Shown piece after piece: positions 16,459 to 25,268 of a stretch of DNA of 64,000 nt. This DNA comes from Bradyrhizobium sp. 1. Its GTDB lineage: Bacteria > Pseudomonadota > Alphaproteobacteria > Rhizobiales > Xanthobacteraceae. The stretch is taken from the NCBI RefSeq assembly GCF_023073315.1, contig NZ_JADPJH010000028.1:305296-369295 (forward strand), given 5' to 3'. A model generated the notes under the pieces. That model was not told where the DNA came from. It saw only the letters and a list, made by a program, of their open reading frames with translations, and made no database searches. Every line of letters begins with the position of its first letter. The first letter of the stretch is position 1. The position numbers and the translations under genes were made by a program.

Positions 16459-16815
16459 ATGCTGAGAGAGATATCTCACAGGACGGTGGCGATCCTCGCC
16501 ACCGTCGCGGTATTGACGGTCGCGCTTGCGGCGACCGTTGGTGCCGCGGACGACGCAAATGGCAATCCCGCGCAAATGCAGATCGACCATGGCAAGTCGA
16601 CCTATGCCTCGAAATGCTCGCACTGCCACGGCCCCAACCTGATGAACTCCGGCACCATCACGCCGGATTTGCGCGCCTTCCCCGACGACAGAGCGCGCTT
16701 CGTCACCACCGTGAAGAACGGCAAGAACAACAAGATGCCGCCTTGGGGCGATATCCTCAACGACGACGAGATCGGCAACCTCTGGGCTTTCATCTCGAGC
16801 CGGAGGAAGCCATGA
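16459..16815 (+). CDS. Cytochrome c, electron acceptor for the adjacent quinoprotein
   Basis: A 118-residue exported class I cytochrome c with one haem site, C53-S-H-C56-H57, and probable axial Met93 in KMPPWGD. An N-terminal hydrophobic segment (VAILATVAVLTVALAATVGA) acts as signal or anchor. It lies 10 bp after the quinoprotein gene and overlaps the next gene by ATGA, so it is very likely the one-electron acceptor of that dehydrogenase, equivalent to XoxG. It is smaller than the XoxG at 23543-24064. Confidence 0.88.
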   Translation: MLREISHRTVAILATVAVLTVALAATVGAADDANGNPAQMQIDHGKSTYASKCSHCHGPNLMNSGTITPDLRAFPDDRARFVTTVKNGKNNKMPPWGDILNDDEIGNLWAFISSRRKP

Positions 16816-17741
16816 GGCACCGGCTGACCTCGTGGTTCGTTGCCGCGGTCCTCGCGATGGCGGCCACGGCCGCACGCGCGGCTGATGATCCGCTAAAGAT
16901 CTGTCTCGACGAGGACCGGCCACCGCTCTCGGTGCACCACAAGGGCACTACTGACTCCGGCTTCGACGTGCTGCTGGCGCAGGCGATCGCTGAGCGGATG
17001 GGACGGCCGCTGAAGATCCAGTGGTTCGAGAGCAAGCTGGACGAGGATTCCAGCCCGCAGCTCGAAGCCAATGCTCTTCTCTCGGACGGACGCTGCGCGC
17101 TCGTCGGCGGCTACGCGCTGACGACGGACTCTCTCGTCAAGCCGGGCATGAAGACGGCACGCCTGCCGGACTTTGCCGGCGCCACGCGCGACGACCGGCG
17201 CCGCCGCGTCGCGCTCGGCGTGCTCGCGCCGAGCCAGCCTTACGTCTACTCTCCGATGACGGTCGTGCTGGGGCCGAAGGCGCGGGGCCGAAAGATCAAC
17301 GATATCGGCGATCTCGCAGGCCTTCGCCTTGCGATCGAGAGCGGATCGCTGGGCGATGCCATCCTGATGACCTTCGACAAGGGCCGCCTGATCGACAGCA
17401 TCACGCACCTGGTCCCCGGCCGTGACGATCTCCTCGGCGCGCTCCAGCGTGGCGACTATGACGCGACGCTGATCGACCTCGCCCGCTTCGACGCCCATCG
17501 CGCGGCCCATCCCGATACGGCGATCACTGCGTCCGGCTATTATTATCCGATCGGCGCCAATCGCGGCTATGTCGGGCTCACCGGCGACGGCACGCTGATC
17601 GACGCGGTCAACAAGGCGCTGACGGCACTTGCCGCGGAAGGCAAGATCGCGGAGTTCGGCAAGCAGGCCGGCCTGACATATCTGCCGCCGCGTGAGCCCG
17701 CGATCCTCGGCGATGTCTGGATGAAGATCATTCAGCGGTAA
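16812..17741 (+). CDS. XoxJ-like periplasmic solute-binding protein family 3
   Basis: A 309-residue exported protein (signal ends TAARAADD) coupled to the cytochrome by ATGA. The domain starts LKICLDEDRPPLSVHHKGTTDSGFDVLLAQAIAERMGRPLKIQWFE, typical of family 3 binding proteins such as XoxJ/MoxJ. It has only low resemblance to the paralogue at 6261-7142. Being the third gene of a dehydrogenase-cytochrome-binding protein set gives the classic XoxFGJ order, so a role in enzyme maturation or partner interaction is more likely than nutrient uptake. Confidence 0.85.
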   Translation: MRHRLTSWFVAAVLAMAATAARAADDPLKICLDEDRPPLSVHHKGTTDSGFDVLLAQAIAERMGRPLKIQWFESKLDEDSSPQLEANALLSDGRCALVGGYALTTDSLVKPGMKTARLPDFAGATRDDRRRRVALGVLAPSQPYVYSPMTVVLGPKARGRKINDIGDLAGLRLAIESGSLGDAILMTFDKGRLIDSITHLVPGRDDLLGALQRGDYDATLIDLARFDAHRAAHPDTAITASGYYYPIGANRGYVGLTGDGTLIDAVNKALTALAAEGKIAEFGKQAGLTYLPPREPAILGDVWMKIIQR

Positions 17742-17745
17742 GGCT

Positions 17746-17852
17746 CGTCATTCCGGGGCGCCCGCAGGGCGAGCCTGGAATCCATTCCGCCGCGAAGTAT
17801 GTAGCCCGATGGATTCCGGGCCTGCGTGCTACGCACTCATCCCGGAATGACG
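17746..17852. repeat. 107-bp interspersed repeat with 12-bp inverted ends
   Basis: The element begins CGTCATTCCGGG and ends with its exact inverse CCCGGAATGACG. Between them are further dyads (GGAATCCATT ... GATGGATTCC), so the whole unit can fold into a long hairpin. No gene is present. This repeat is distinct from the 'ccccttgtgggaga' family. It lies just after the XoxJ-like gene and could end that transcript. Confidence 0.75.
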
Positions 17853-17951
17853 GAGGGTGTGGTTGGGGGCGGCACGCAACGGCATCGACTCGCATGGTCC
17901 CACCGGGAACCGTATGATGCCCGCGTTTTAAACTCGATCCCTCGGTGCCCC

Positions 17952-18974
17952 GTGAATTCCCCTACCGCACCCACCGCCACCAGCCTGCGCGACCTGCTCT
18001 CCCGGGAGATCAAGAGCGCCGAGCTGCTGCGCGCGCTGGTCGTGGTCGGGCCGATGGTCGCGGCCTATTTCATCGCGCGTGAGACGGCGCTGCTCAATCT
18101 CGGCCTCGTCGCGGTCTCGCTGCTGATTCCAGCGCTACGGCTGCGACTGCCGCCGAAGGTCATCGCGTGGCATTACCTCGCGATCCTCGTGACTTTTGCC
18201 GCGCTCTTCCTCGCCGCCCCGATCAAGCCGCTATTCGCAGTGCTGACAGCACTTGCCGGCTTCCTTGCCGTGGCGGCGACACGTCATGGCGAACATTTCC
18301 GCACGCTCGGCAATTGGGTGTTCATCCCCGCCGTCTATCTCGCCTGCGAGGTGCGGGAGGGCGTCAGCGCCTCCGAAGCGCTGCGTCATGCCCTCGTGAT
18401 CATCGCCTCCTCGCCGATCGCGCTGGCGCTGGTCTGCGCGATCCGGATTTACGACCAGCGACGGCAAGGCGATGCCGCGACCTCGTTCGGAGCGCCTGCG
18501 GCCGCGTGGTTCCTGCCCGCGCTGGCAACCGCCATGGCGGTCTTCGCGGCGGCTGCGCTGGTCGAAATCTTCGACCTCGCACAAGGGCAATGGGTGATGT
18601 GGTCGGCCGCGAGCGTCGTGGTCGGCGATCTCACGGCCTCTACCGACAAGCTGAAGCAGCGCGCGATCGGCGCCTTCGTCGGGGTGCCGCTGGGCTTCCT
18701 CGCCGGCATGGTGCTGCCGCAGAGCCGGGTCGGCTATGCGCTCGCGGTGCTCGCGGCCACCCTCACGCTGATCTCGTTCTCCCGCTATGTCCTCGGCTTC
18801 GGCCTGCGCTGCTTCTTCATCGCGCTCGCGGCCTCCTTCGCCGGCGGCGCCGGCGGGATCGCCGAGGAGCGTATCGTCAACGTGCTGATCGGCGGCACCT
18901 TCGGCCTGATTGCGGTGGCCCTGACCGAGATCGTCTGGCTGCGGGTCCTGCAGAGACCCCGATCGCCCGGATGA
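17952..18974 (+). CDS. Multi-spanning membrane protein, FUSC-like, unknown substrate
   Basis: About 340 residues from GTG 17952; the start is uncertain because no strong ribosome site is visible. Around nine or ten hydrophobic segments are seen, in two blocks (for example LVVVGPMVAAYFIA, YLAILVTFAALFLAAP, LALVCAIRIYDQRRQG, then MVLPQSRVGYALAVLAATLTLISF). The middle segment QGQWVMWSAASVVVGDLTASTDKLKQRAIGAFVGVPLGF resembles the FUSC/aromatic acid exporter family. It may export organic acids or aromatic compounds. The link to neighbouring quinoproteins is unknown. Confidence 0.65.
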   Translation: MNSPTAPTATSLRDLLSREIKSAELLRALVVVGPMVAAYFIARETALLNLGLVAVSLLIPALRLRLPPKVIAWHYLAILVTFAALFLAAPIKPLFAVLTALAGFLAVAATRHGEHFRTLGNWVFIPAVYLACEVREGVSASEALRHALVIIASSPIALALVCAIRIYDQRRQGDAATSFGAPAAAWFLPALATAMAVFAAAALVEIFDLAQGQWVMWSAASVVVGDLTASTDKLKQRAIGAFVGVPLGFLAGMVLPQSRVGYALAVLAATLTLISFSRYVLGFGLRCFFIALAASFAGGAGGIAEERIVNVLIGGTFGLIAVALTEIVWLRVLQRPRSPG

Positions 18975-19083
18975 CCCGCAATTGAGCACCGCGCCGTCGC
19001 CCGAATGCGCCAATCTGTCTCGTCTGCCGGCCATGGCAGAGACGACGTGATGCAGTAGGTTCGGCTAAAATCAGGAGGGAATC

Positions 19084-20085
19084 ATGTCCGTAAAATTCGA
19101 TCGCCGCCACTTCATTGCCGCCGGTACCAGCGCACTCGCAATGCCGTTCGTCGCACCCAGCGCACCGGCGCAAGCTGCATCTCAAGGTACTTGGCCGTCG
19201 CGGCAGATCCGCATGATCTGCAGCTATCCCGCCGGCGGACAGACCGACCTGCTCGCGCGCGCCTATGGCGAATTCATCTCCAAGCAGGTCGGCAAGACCG
19301 TCGTCGTCGAGAACAAGCCCGGCGCCTCCGGCGCGATCGGCACGGCGGAGGTCGCCCGCGCCGAGCCCGACGGCCACACCATGCTGTGCTCGATCTCGAC
19401 CACCTACATCATGAACCGGGTGGTGATGAAGACTCCCGGCTACGACATGGACAAGGACCTGACGCTCGTCAGCGTCATTCCGGGCGCCGGCCTGCTGCTG
19501 GTGGCGAACCCGAAAACCGGCGTCAAGACGCTGGCGGATTTCGTCGCCTTCGCGCGCAAGAGCGGCAAGGTGAATTTCGGCACCTACAGCGCGGGCTCGT
19601 CGCCGCACATGACGATCCACGAGCTCAACAAGCAATACGGTCTCAACATCGAGCCGATCCACTATCGCGGAGAAGCGCCGATGTGGACGGGCATGCTGGA
19701 GGGCACGCTCGATGCGGCGATGGGCAGCTACACGGCGGCGCAATCGGTCCTGCAAAGCGACCGAGGCAATGTGTTCGCGGTGCATTCGAAGAAGGTCGAT
19801 GCGATCCCCACCGTCAAGACCCTGCCCGAGCAGGGCGCGACGTCAAAACTTTTCACCGTGAGCGGTTTTACCGGCTGGGCCGTGCCGAAGGCAACGCCGC
19901 AGCCGGTGGTCGACCGCCTGGCCGAACTCTGCGTCGCTGCCAACAGCGATCCGAAGGTGAAGGAGGTTCTCGCAACCTTCGTGCTCGAACCCGCGATCGG
20001 CTTCAAGGAGACCAATGCGCTGTACCAGCGCGAACTGCCGATCTGGATCGAGAGCGCACAGTCGCTCGGCCTCGAGCCGGCCTGA
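19084..20085 (+). CDS. Bug-family (TctC) periplasmic binding protein
   Basis: A 333-residue exported protein with AGGAGGG before the ATG. The N terminus has a twin-arginine-like DRRHFIAAG signal ending APAQAAS. The mature protein has the family motifs WPSRQIRMICSYPAGGQTDLLARA, ENKPGASGAIGTAEVARAEPDGHT and KSGKVNFGTYSAGSSPH. Bug proteins bind carboxylates for tripartite tricarboxylate transporters; no TctAB membrane genes are nearby, which is common for this large family. The substrate is not predictable. Confidence 0.88.
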   Translation: MSVKFDRRHFIAAGTSALAMPFVAPSAPAQAASQGTWPSRQIRMICSYPAGGQTDLLARAYGEFISKQVGKTVVVENKPGASGAIGTAEVARAEPDGHTMLCSISTTYIMNRVVMKTPGYDMDKDLTLVSVIPGAGLLLVANPKTGVKTLADFVAFARKSGKVNFGTYSAGSSPHMTIHELNKQYGLNIEPIHYRGEAPMWTGMLEGTLDAAMGSYTAAQSVLQSDRGNVFAVHSKKVDAIPTVKTLPEQGATSKLFTVSGFTGWAVPKATPQPVVDRLAELCVAANSDPKVKEVLATFVLEPAIGFKETNALYQRELPIWIESAQSLGLEPA

Positions 20086-20173
20086 GGCATGGCGTAGGGC
20101 GGCGGCTGCCGCATCGCGGCCCGGCATCCGAACAAAGCCGTGAGGGACTTCGCGATTGCGACGACTCGCCTGA

Positions 20174-21142
20174 CTAATGCTCGCCCGCAGCCGCAGCACC
20201 CTGCTGCGCCTTGTGAATCGAGGACGGCACCACGCCGAAGTATTTGCGGAATACCCGGCTGAAATGCGATGAGCTGGAGAAGCCCCAGGAGAACGCGACG
20301 TCGGTGATGGTCTTGCCGGCGTGGGCCTCGAGCTCCTGGCGGCAGTTCTGCAAGCGGGCCTGCCAGATGTAATCGCTGACCGTGGTGCCGCGCTCGCTGA
20401 AGAGCATGTGAAGGTAGCGCTTGGAGCAGCCGAGCTCGGCGGAGATCTGGTCGATGCACAGATCCGGATCGCGCAGATGCTCGCGGATGAAGAACTGCGC
20501 GCGCACATACATCGCTTCGGGTCCGACACGGTCGAACATCGTGTCGGCTTCGCGCAGCGGCAGCAGCAACAGATCGATCAGCGAATCGGCAACGCCGACC
20601 GCGCTGTTCGCCGACAGCTTGGCCGCCTCGTCGAAGGTCGCATGGACGAAATCATGGGCGATGCGGCCGGTGCCCGTCTTCGCCGACAGCTTGCAGGCCG
20701 GCATCCGCTGCGACGGGAACCCGCGGTCGCGCAGCAGTGCCTTCGGCACGATCACCACGTCGTGGCGCGTGAAGGCAGGGCTGATGATCGAATGCGGGCA
20801 GGAGACGTCATAGGCGATGATGTCGCCGGGATTGATCTCGATGTGACGGCCTTCCTGCTCGAAATAGGACACGCCATAGGTCTGGAAGTGAATCTTGATG
20901 TACGGGTGCTCATTGGCTTTGGCACGCGCCAGCGTGTGCGCGATGCGATGCTGGCTGACCTCGATCTGACAGAGCTTCAGGCGCGAAACGCTGGTGTAGT
21001 CGATGCGGCCTTCGAGGGAGGACGCCTCCAGCGGATCGACGTCAAAATGCCCACACAGGCTCGTCAGCCCGTCGATCCAGCTCTGGATCTGCCGCTTCGG
21101 CGTCATACCCGTCGTCGAGAGCGTGTGTATTGTGTCGGACAT
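20174..21142 (-). CDS. AraC-family transcriptional regulator, probable xoxF regulator
   Basis: A 322-residue regulator. The ATG at 21142 is preferred to an in-frame GTG at 21154. The N-terminal part has a cupin-like sensor domain (YIKIHFQTYGVSYFEQEGRHIEINPGDIIAYD) of the AraC-binding-like type. The C terminus has the double helix-turn-helix: DPDLCIDQISAELGCSKRYLHMLFSERGTTVSDYIWQARL and ITDVAFSWGFSSSSHFSRVFRKYFGVVPS. It is divergent from xoxF with a 513-bp gap, so it likely controls xoxF and perhaps itself. Its inducer could be an alcohol or aldehyde; this is inference. Confidence 0.85.
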   Translation of the reverse strand: MSDTIHTLSTTGMTPKRQIQSWIDGLTSLCGHFDVDPLEASSLEGRIDYTSVSRLKLCQIEVSQHRIAHTLARAKANEHPYIKIHFQTYGVSYFEQEGRHIEINPGDIIAYDVSCPHSIISPAFTRHDVVIVPKALLRDRGFPSQRMPACKLSAKTGTGRIAHDFVHATFDEAAKLSANSAVGVADSLIDLLLLPLREADTMFDRVGPEAMYVRAQFFIREHLRDPDLCIDQISAELGCSKRYLHMLFSERGTTVSDYIWQARLQNCRQELEAHAGKTITDVAFSWGFSSSSHFSRVFRKYFGVVPSSIHKAQQGAAAAGEH

Positions 21143-21154
21143 TAATCCAGCCAC

Positions 21155-21655
21155 TGGTTTGATCCGGAGATTCGATGCGAATCGCGACCAGCGCTGCCGG
21201 AGCCCTCAGCCGTGATTGCGTGACGTTTACCTCGAATTTGAGCGGTCTTTTGAAACGAGCGCCATCGTTTCATTGCCACCCTTGAAAGTTAATCCTCCGC
21301 CTTAGTTGCAGCGCCGTCAAGGGGAACCTGAGCGTTGAACGCGGCTGCGAAGCAGTGCGAAGCCGCTGAATTCGCTACTGCAAAATCAAAATCTTCACGT
21401 CCGTGCGCTGTCAAGCAAAGCAGCTTCTCTCTTGGGCAAGTTTCCCGATGGCGAAGTCGTTAGGGATTGCGGCAGGAACAACAAGAACGGGCCGCTCCTG
21501 CACGTGGACCCGTAGCTCTCATCCGGAGGAGGAACCACCACAGCATCGTTTCTGGTCCCAATCGCGACCGCCCTGCACGAGCAGACGCCGGACGAGAAGC
21601 CCGGTGATTGAGCAATGCTTCGGAAACAATAAACGATACCAACGGAGGAATGACT
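21155..21655. promoter_or_regulatory. Regulatory region between the AraC regulator and xoxF
   Basis: About 500 bp without a supported gene. It holds an 8-bp inverted repeat TGAAACGA/TCGTTTCA with a 6-base spacer (21251-21272), a good operator candidate. The xoxF ribosome site GGAGG lies at 21644-21648. The long leader after the inverted repeat could be transcribed; a hairpin-forming stretch GCGGCTGCGAAGCAGTGCGAAGCCGC lies around 21340-21366. Confidence 0.55.
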
Positions 21656-23461
21656 ATGCGCAAGGTACTACTGGCGACCTTTCTTGGCTCCGCGGCGGCT
21701 CTTGCCGTCGGAGGTGCTTCAGCCAATGACGAGCTGAACAAGATGGCGCAGAACCCGAAAGACTGGGTGATGCCGACCGGCGACTACGCCAATACCCGCT
21801 ACTCCAAGCTGAATCAGATCAACGCACAAAACGTGGGCAAGCTTCAGGTCGCCTGGACCTTCTCGACCGGCGTGCTGCGCGGCCACGAAGGCGGCCCGCT
21901 GATCATCGGCAACATGATGTACGTCCACACGCCGTTCCCGAACAAGGTCTACGCCATTGACCTTTCGAACGAGAACAAGATCGTGTGGAAGTACGAGCCG
22001 AAGCAGGATCCGAACGTCATCCCGGTGATGTGCTGCGACACGGTTAACCGCGGCCTGTCTTTCGGTGACGGCAAGATCTTCCTGCATCAGGCCGACACGA
22101 CCCTCGTCGCGCTCGACGCCAAGACCGGTCAGGTTGCATGGACCGCCAAGAATGGCGATCCCAGCAAGGGCGAGACCGGCACTTCGGCGCCGATGGTCGT
22201 CAAGGACAAGGTGCTGGTCGGCATCTCCGGCGGCGAGTTCGGCGTTCAAGCCCATATGACCGCCTACGACATCAAGACCGGCAAGGTGGCCTGGCGCGGG
22301 TTCTCGGAAGGGCCGGATGACCAGATCCTGGTCGACGACAAGACCACCGCACTCGGCAAGCCGGTCGGCAAGGATTCGAGCCTCAAGACCTGGCAAGGCG
22401 ATCAGTGGAAGATCGGCGGCGGCGCCACCTGGGGCTGGATCTCCTACGATCCCGAGCTGAATCTCGTCTATTACGGGTCGGGCAATCCCTCGACCTGGAA
22501 TCCGAAGCAGCGTCCCGGCGACAACAAATGGTCGATGACGATCTGGGCGCGTAACCCGGACACCGGCGTTGCCAAATGGGTCTATCAGATGACGCCCCAT
22601 GACGAGTGGGACTATGACGGCGTCAACGAGATGATCCTCTCGGACCAGTCGATCAACGGCCAGCCGCGCAAGCTGCTGACCCATTTCGATCGTAACGGCC
22701 TCGGCTATACGCTCGATCGCGCCACCGGCGAATTGCTGGTCGCCGAAAAGTACGATCCGAAGGTGAACTGGACCTCCGGCGTCGACATGGACAAGAACTC
22801 CCCGACCTATGGCCGTCCGAAGGTGCTCGACGCAGCTTCGACCGACAAGGCCGGTGAAGACCACAACGTGAAGGGCATCTGCCCGGCCGCGCTCGGCACC
22901 AAGGACGAGCAGCCGGCAGCCTACTCGCCGGACACGCAGCTGTTCTACGTTCCGACCAACCACGTCTGCATGGACTACGAGCCGTTCAAGGTGAGCTACA
23001 CCGCGGGCCAGCCCTATGTGGGTGCGACGCTCTCGATGTATCCGCCGGCGGGTGAAAGCCACATGGGCAATTTCATCGCCTGGGACGGCAAGACCGGCAA
23101 GATCGTCTGGTCGAACAAGGAGCAGTTCTCGGTCTGGTCGGGTGCGCTCGCAACGGCCGGCAACGTGGTGTTCTACGGCACGCTCGAAGGCTACCTGAAG
23201 GCAGTCGACGCCAAGACCGGCAAGGAGCTCTACAAGTTCAAGACTCCCTCCGGCATCATCGGCAACGTCACGACCTATGAGAACGGCGGCAAGCAGTACA
23301 TCGCAGTGCTCTCGGGCGTCGGTGGCTGGGCCGGCATCGGTCTCGCCGCAGGCCTGACCGATCCGACCGCCGGTCTCGGCGCAGTCGGTGGCTACGCAGC
23401 GCTCAGCAACTACACGGCACTCGGCGGTACGCTGACCGTGTTCTCGCTGCCGGCGAACTAG
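21656..23461 (+). CDS. xoxF: XoxF lanthanide-dependent methanol dehydrogenase
   Basis: A 601-residue periplasmic quinoprotein, the normal XoxF length. The ATG at 21656 is 7 bases from GGAGG; the ATG at 21650 is too close. The signal ends GGASAND. Vicinal cysteines C126-C127 (VMCCDTVNRG), metal ligand E194 (SGGEFGV) and the catalytic segment HDEWDYDGVNEM with D319 and D321 are present; D321 is the extra lanthanide ligand absent from MxaF. It oxidises methanol to formaldehyde (possibly onward to formate) with PQQ and a light lanthanide. xoxG, then glutathione-dependent formaldehyde genes, follow on the same strand. Confidence 0.96.
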   Translation: MRKVLLATFLGSAAALAVGGASANDELNKMAQNPKDWVMPTGDYANTRYSKLNQINAQNVGKLQVAWTFSTGVLRGHEGGPLIIGNMMYVHTPFPNKVYAIDLSNENKIVWKYEPKQDPNVIPVMCCDTVNRGLSFGDGKIFLHQADTTLVALDAKTGQVAWTAKNGDPSKGETGTSAPMVVKDKVLVGISGGEFGVQAHMTAYDIKTGKVAWRGFSEGPDDQILVDDKTTALGKPVGKDSSLKTWQGDQWKIGGGATWGWISYDPELNLVYYGSGNPSTWNPKQRPGDNKWSMTIWARNPDTGVAKWVYQMTPHDEWDYDGVNEMILSDQSINGQPRKLLTHFDRNGLGYTLDRATGELLVAEKYDPKVNWTSGVDMDKNSPTYGRPKVLDAASTDKAGEDHNVKGICPAALGTKDEQPAAYSPDTQLFYVPTNHVCMDYEPFKVSYTAGQPYVGATLSMYPPAGESHMGNFIAWDGKTGKIVWSNKEQFSVWSGALATAGNVVFYGTLEGYLKAVDAKTGKELYKFKTPSGIIGNVTTYENGGKQYIAVLSGVGGWAGIGLAAGLTDPTAGLGAVGGYAALSNYTALGGTLTVFSLPAN

Positions 23462-23479
23462 CCTCACCTCAGTGTCGCT

Positions 23480-23508
23480 CCGGCGCGTGGATCAACTCCA
23501 CGCGCCGG
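23480..23508 (+). terminator. Intercistronic hairpin between xoxF and xoxG
   Basis: CCGGCGCGTGG and CCACGCGCCGG form a perfect 11-bp GC-rich stem with a 7-base loop (ATCAACT), 18 bp after the xoxF stop. No T tract follows. It could be a partial terminator or a 3' stabiliser that keeps xoxF mRNA in excess of xoxG. Confidence 0.6.
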
Positions 23509-23542
23509 CTCGTCTCCACCTGATGCCTACGAGGACAAACTC

Positions 23543-24064
23543 TTGCGTAAAATCTGCTCTGTCATTGCTGCGATGATCTTCGTTGCCTCGGGGGGAATTG
23601 CCGTTGCGGAAGGTCCGGGCGACCCGACCGCCGTCAAGAAGGAAGACGACGGCAAATGGCTCGATAAGGAAGGTAACCCGACCTACAAGATTTCGGCCGA
23701 CGGCACCGTGGACTGGTTCACCTACTCCGGTTATCGCCGCTATCACTCCGAGTGCCACGTCTGCCATGGCCCGGACGGCATGGGATCGACCTACGCACCG
23801 GCGCTGAAGGACTCGGTCAAGAGCATGAGCTATGGCGACTTCCTCGGCGTGGTCGCCTCTGGTCGCAAGAACATCTCGACTGCGCAGGAGAACGTGATGC
23901 CGGCCTTCGGCGACAACCCGAACGTCGCCTGCTACATGGACGACCTCTACGTCTATCTCCGTGCCCGCTCCGACGAAGCGTGGGGCCGGCAGCGTCCCGC
24001 CAAGAAGGACGAGAAGAATGAGGTCTACACCAAGGCGGAAGACGCCTGCATGGGCCATAAATGA
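23543..24064 (+). CDS. xoxG: XoxG cytochrome c, electron acceptor of XoxF
   Basis: A 173-residue exported cytochrome starting at TTG 23543 (GAGGA 7 bases upstream), with a signal ending GGIAVAE. The single haem site is C71-H-V-C74-H75 and the axial Met is probably in ENVMPAFGDN. A further cysteine pair (VACYMDD and EDACMGHK) may form a disulfide. The WFTYSGYRRYHSECHVCHGPDGMGSTYAPAL layout is the one seen in cytochromes c beside xoxF. It accepts electrons from XoxF and passes them to a small cytochrome or oxidase. Confidence 0.92.
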   Translation: MRKICSVIAAMIFVASGGIAVAEGPGDPTAVKKEDDGKWLDKEGNPTYKISADGTVDWFTYSGYRRYHSECHVCHGPDGMGSTYAPALKDSVKSMSYGDFLGVVASGRKNISTAQENVMPAFGDNPNVACYMDDLYVYLRARSDEAWGRQRPAKKDEKNEVYTKAEDACMGHK

Positions 24065-24125
24065 ACGTTACGAGGACTGCTGAGACTCAGTTCTGGGCGT
24101 CCTATGAGAATTTGAGGAGTTACCG

Positions 24126-25235
24126 ATGAAGACACGTGCCGCCGTCGCTTTCGAAGCCAAGAAGCCACTCGAGATCGTCGAGCTCGATCTGGAAGGACCG
24201 AAGGCCGGCGAAGTCCTGGTCGAGATCAAGGCGACGGGCATCTGCCATACCGATGCCTACACGCTCGACGGCTTCGACAGCGAGGGAATCTTCCCGTCGG
24301 TCCTGGGCCATGAGGGCGCCGGCATCATCCGTGAGATCGGCCCTGGCGTGAGCTCGGTGAAGCCGGGCGACCACGTCATCCCGCTCTACACGCCGGAATG
24401 CCGGCAGTGCAAAAGCTGCCTCAGCCAGAAGACCAATCTCTGCACCGCGATCCGCGCGACGCAGGGCAAGGGCGTCATGCCCGACGGCACCAGCCGCTTC
24501 TCCTACAAGGGCAAGCCGGTCTACCACTACATGGGCTGCTCGACCTTCTCGAACTTCACCGTGCTGCCGGAGATCGCGGTCGCCAAGATCCGCGAGGACG
24601 CGCCGTTCGACAAGAGCTGCTACATCGGCTGCGGCGTCACCACGGGCGTCGGCGCGGTCGTCAACACTGCCAAGGTCGAGCCGGGCTCCAACGTGGTCGT
24701 GTTCGGCCTCGGCGGTATCGGCCTCAACGTGATTCAGGGCGCCAAGATGGCCGGCGCCGACAAGATCATCGGTGTCGACATCAACGACTCCAAGGAGGAT
24801 TGGGGCCGCCGGTTCGGCATGACAGACTTCGTCAACCCCAAGAAGATCACCGGCGACATCGTCCCGCATCTGGTCAACCTGACCGACGGCGGCGCCGACT
24901 ACACCTTCGACTGCACCGGCAACACCACCGTGATGCGCCAGGCGCTGGAAGCCTGCCATCGCGGCTGGGGCACCTCGATCATCATCGGCGTTGCCGAATC
25001 CGGCAAGGAGATCGCCACCCGCCCGTTCCAGCTCGTCACCGGCCGTAACTGGCGCGGCACGGCCTTCGGCGGCGCGCGCGGCCGTACCGACGTGCCCAAG
25101 ATCGTCGACTGGTACATGAACGGAAAGATCCAGATCGATCCGATGATCACCCACGTGCTCAAGCTCGAAGAGATCAACAAGGGATTTGACCTCATGCACG
25201 AGGGCAAATCCATCCGTTCAGTCGTCGTGTTCTAG
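24126..25235 (+). CDS. S-(hydroxymethyl)glutathione dehydrogenase (class III alcohol dehydrogenase)
   Basis: A 369-residue cytosolic zinc dehydrogenase; TTTGAGGAG precedes the ATG. Catalytic zinc ligands lie in TGICHTDAYTLDG and GHEGAGIIREIG; the structural zinc site is CRQCKSCLSQKTNLC. The NAD-binding motif is FGLGGIGLNVIQG, and the length matches the class III family. It oxidises S-hydroxymethylglutathione, formed from formaldehyde, to S-formylglutathione. Placement after xoxF-xoxG and before gfa shows a dedicated glutathione-linked formaldehyde route. Confidence 0.96.
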   Translation: MKTRAAVAFEAKKPLEIVELDLEGPKAGEVLVEIKATGICHTDAYTLDGFDSEGIFPSVLGHEGAGIIREIGPGVSSVKPGDHVIPLYTPECRQCKSCLSQKTNLCTAIRATQGKGVMPDGTSRFSYKGKPVYHYMGCSTFSNFTVLPEIAVAKIREDAPFDKSCYIGCGVTTGVGAVVNTAKVEPGSNVVVFGLGGIGLNVIQGAKMAGADKIIGVDINDSKEDWGRRFGMTDFVNPKKITGDIVPHLVNLTDGGADYTFDCTGNTTVMRQALEACHRGWGTSIIIGVAESGKEIATRPFQLVTGRNWRGTAFGGARGRTDVPKIVDWYMNGKIQIDPMITHVLKLEEINKGFDLMHEGKSIRSVVVF

Positions 25236-25268
25236 TTCGAAAGCGTCACCCCCAAGGAGGATCGACCC

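Noticed and set aside
21656..23461. Calcium-type methanol dehydrogenase (MxaF)
   Set aside because: The catalytic segment is WDYDG with the second Asp; MxaF has Ala there. No mxaI or mxaG-type neighbours are present.
21719..23467. A 582-codon open frame antisense to xoxF
   Set aside because: Same reason: mirror of XoxF codons, no ribosome site, no recognisable fold.
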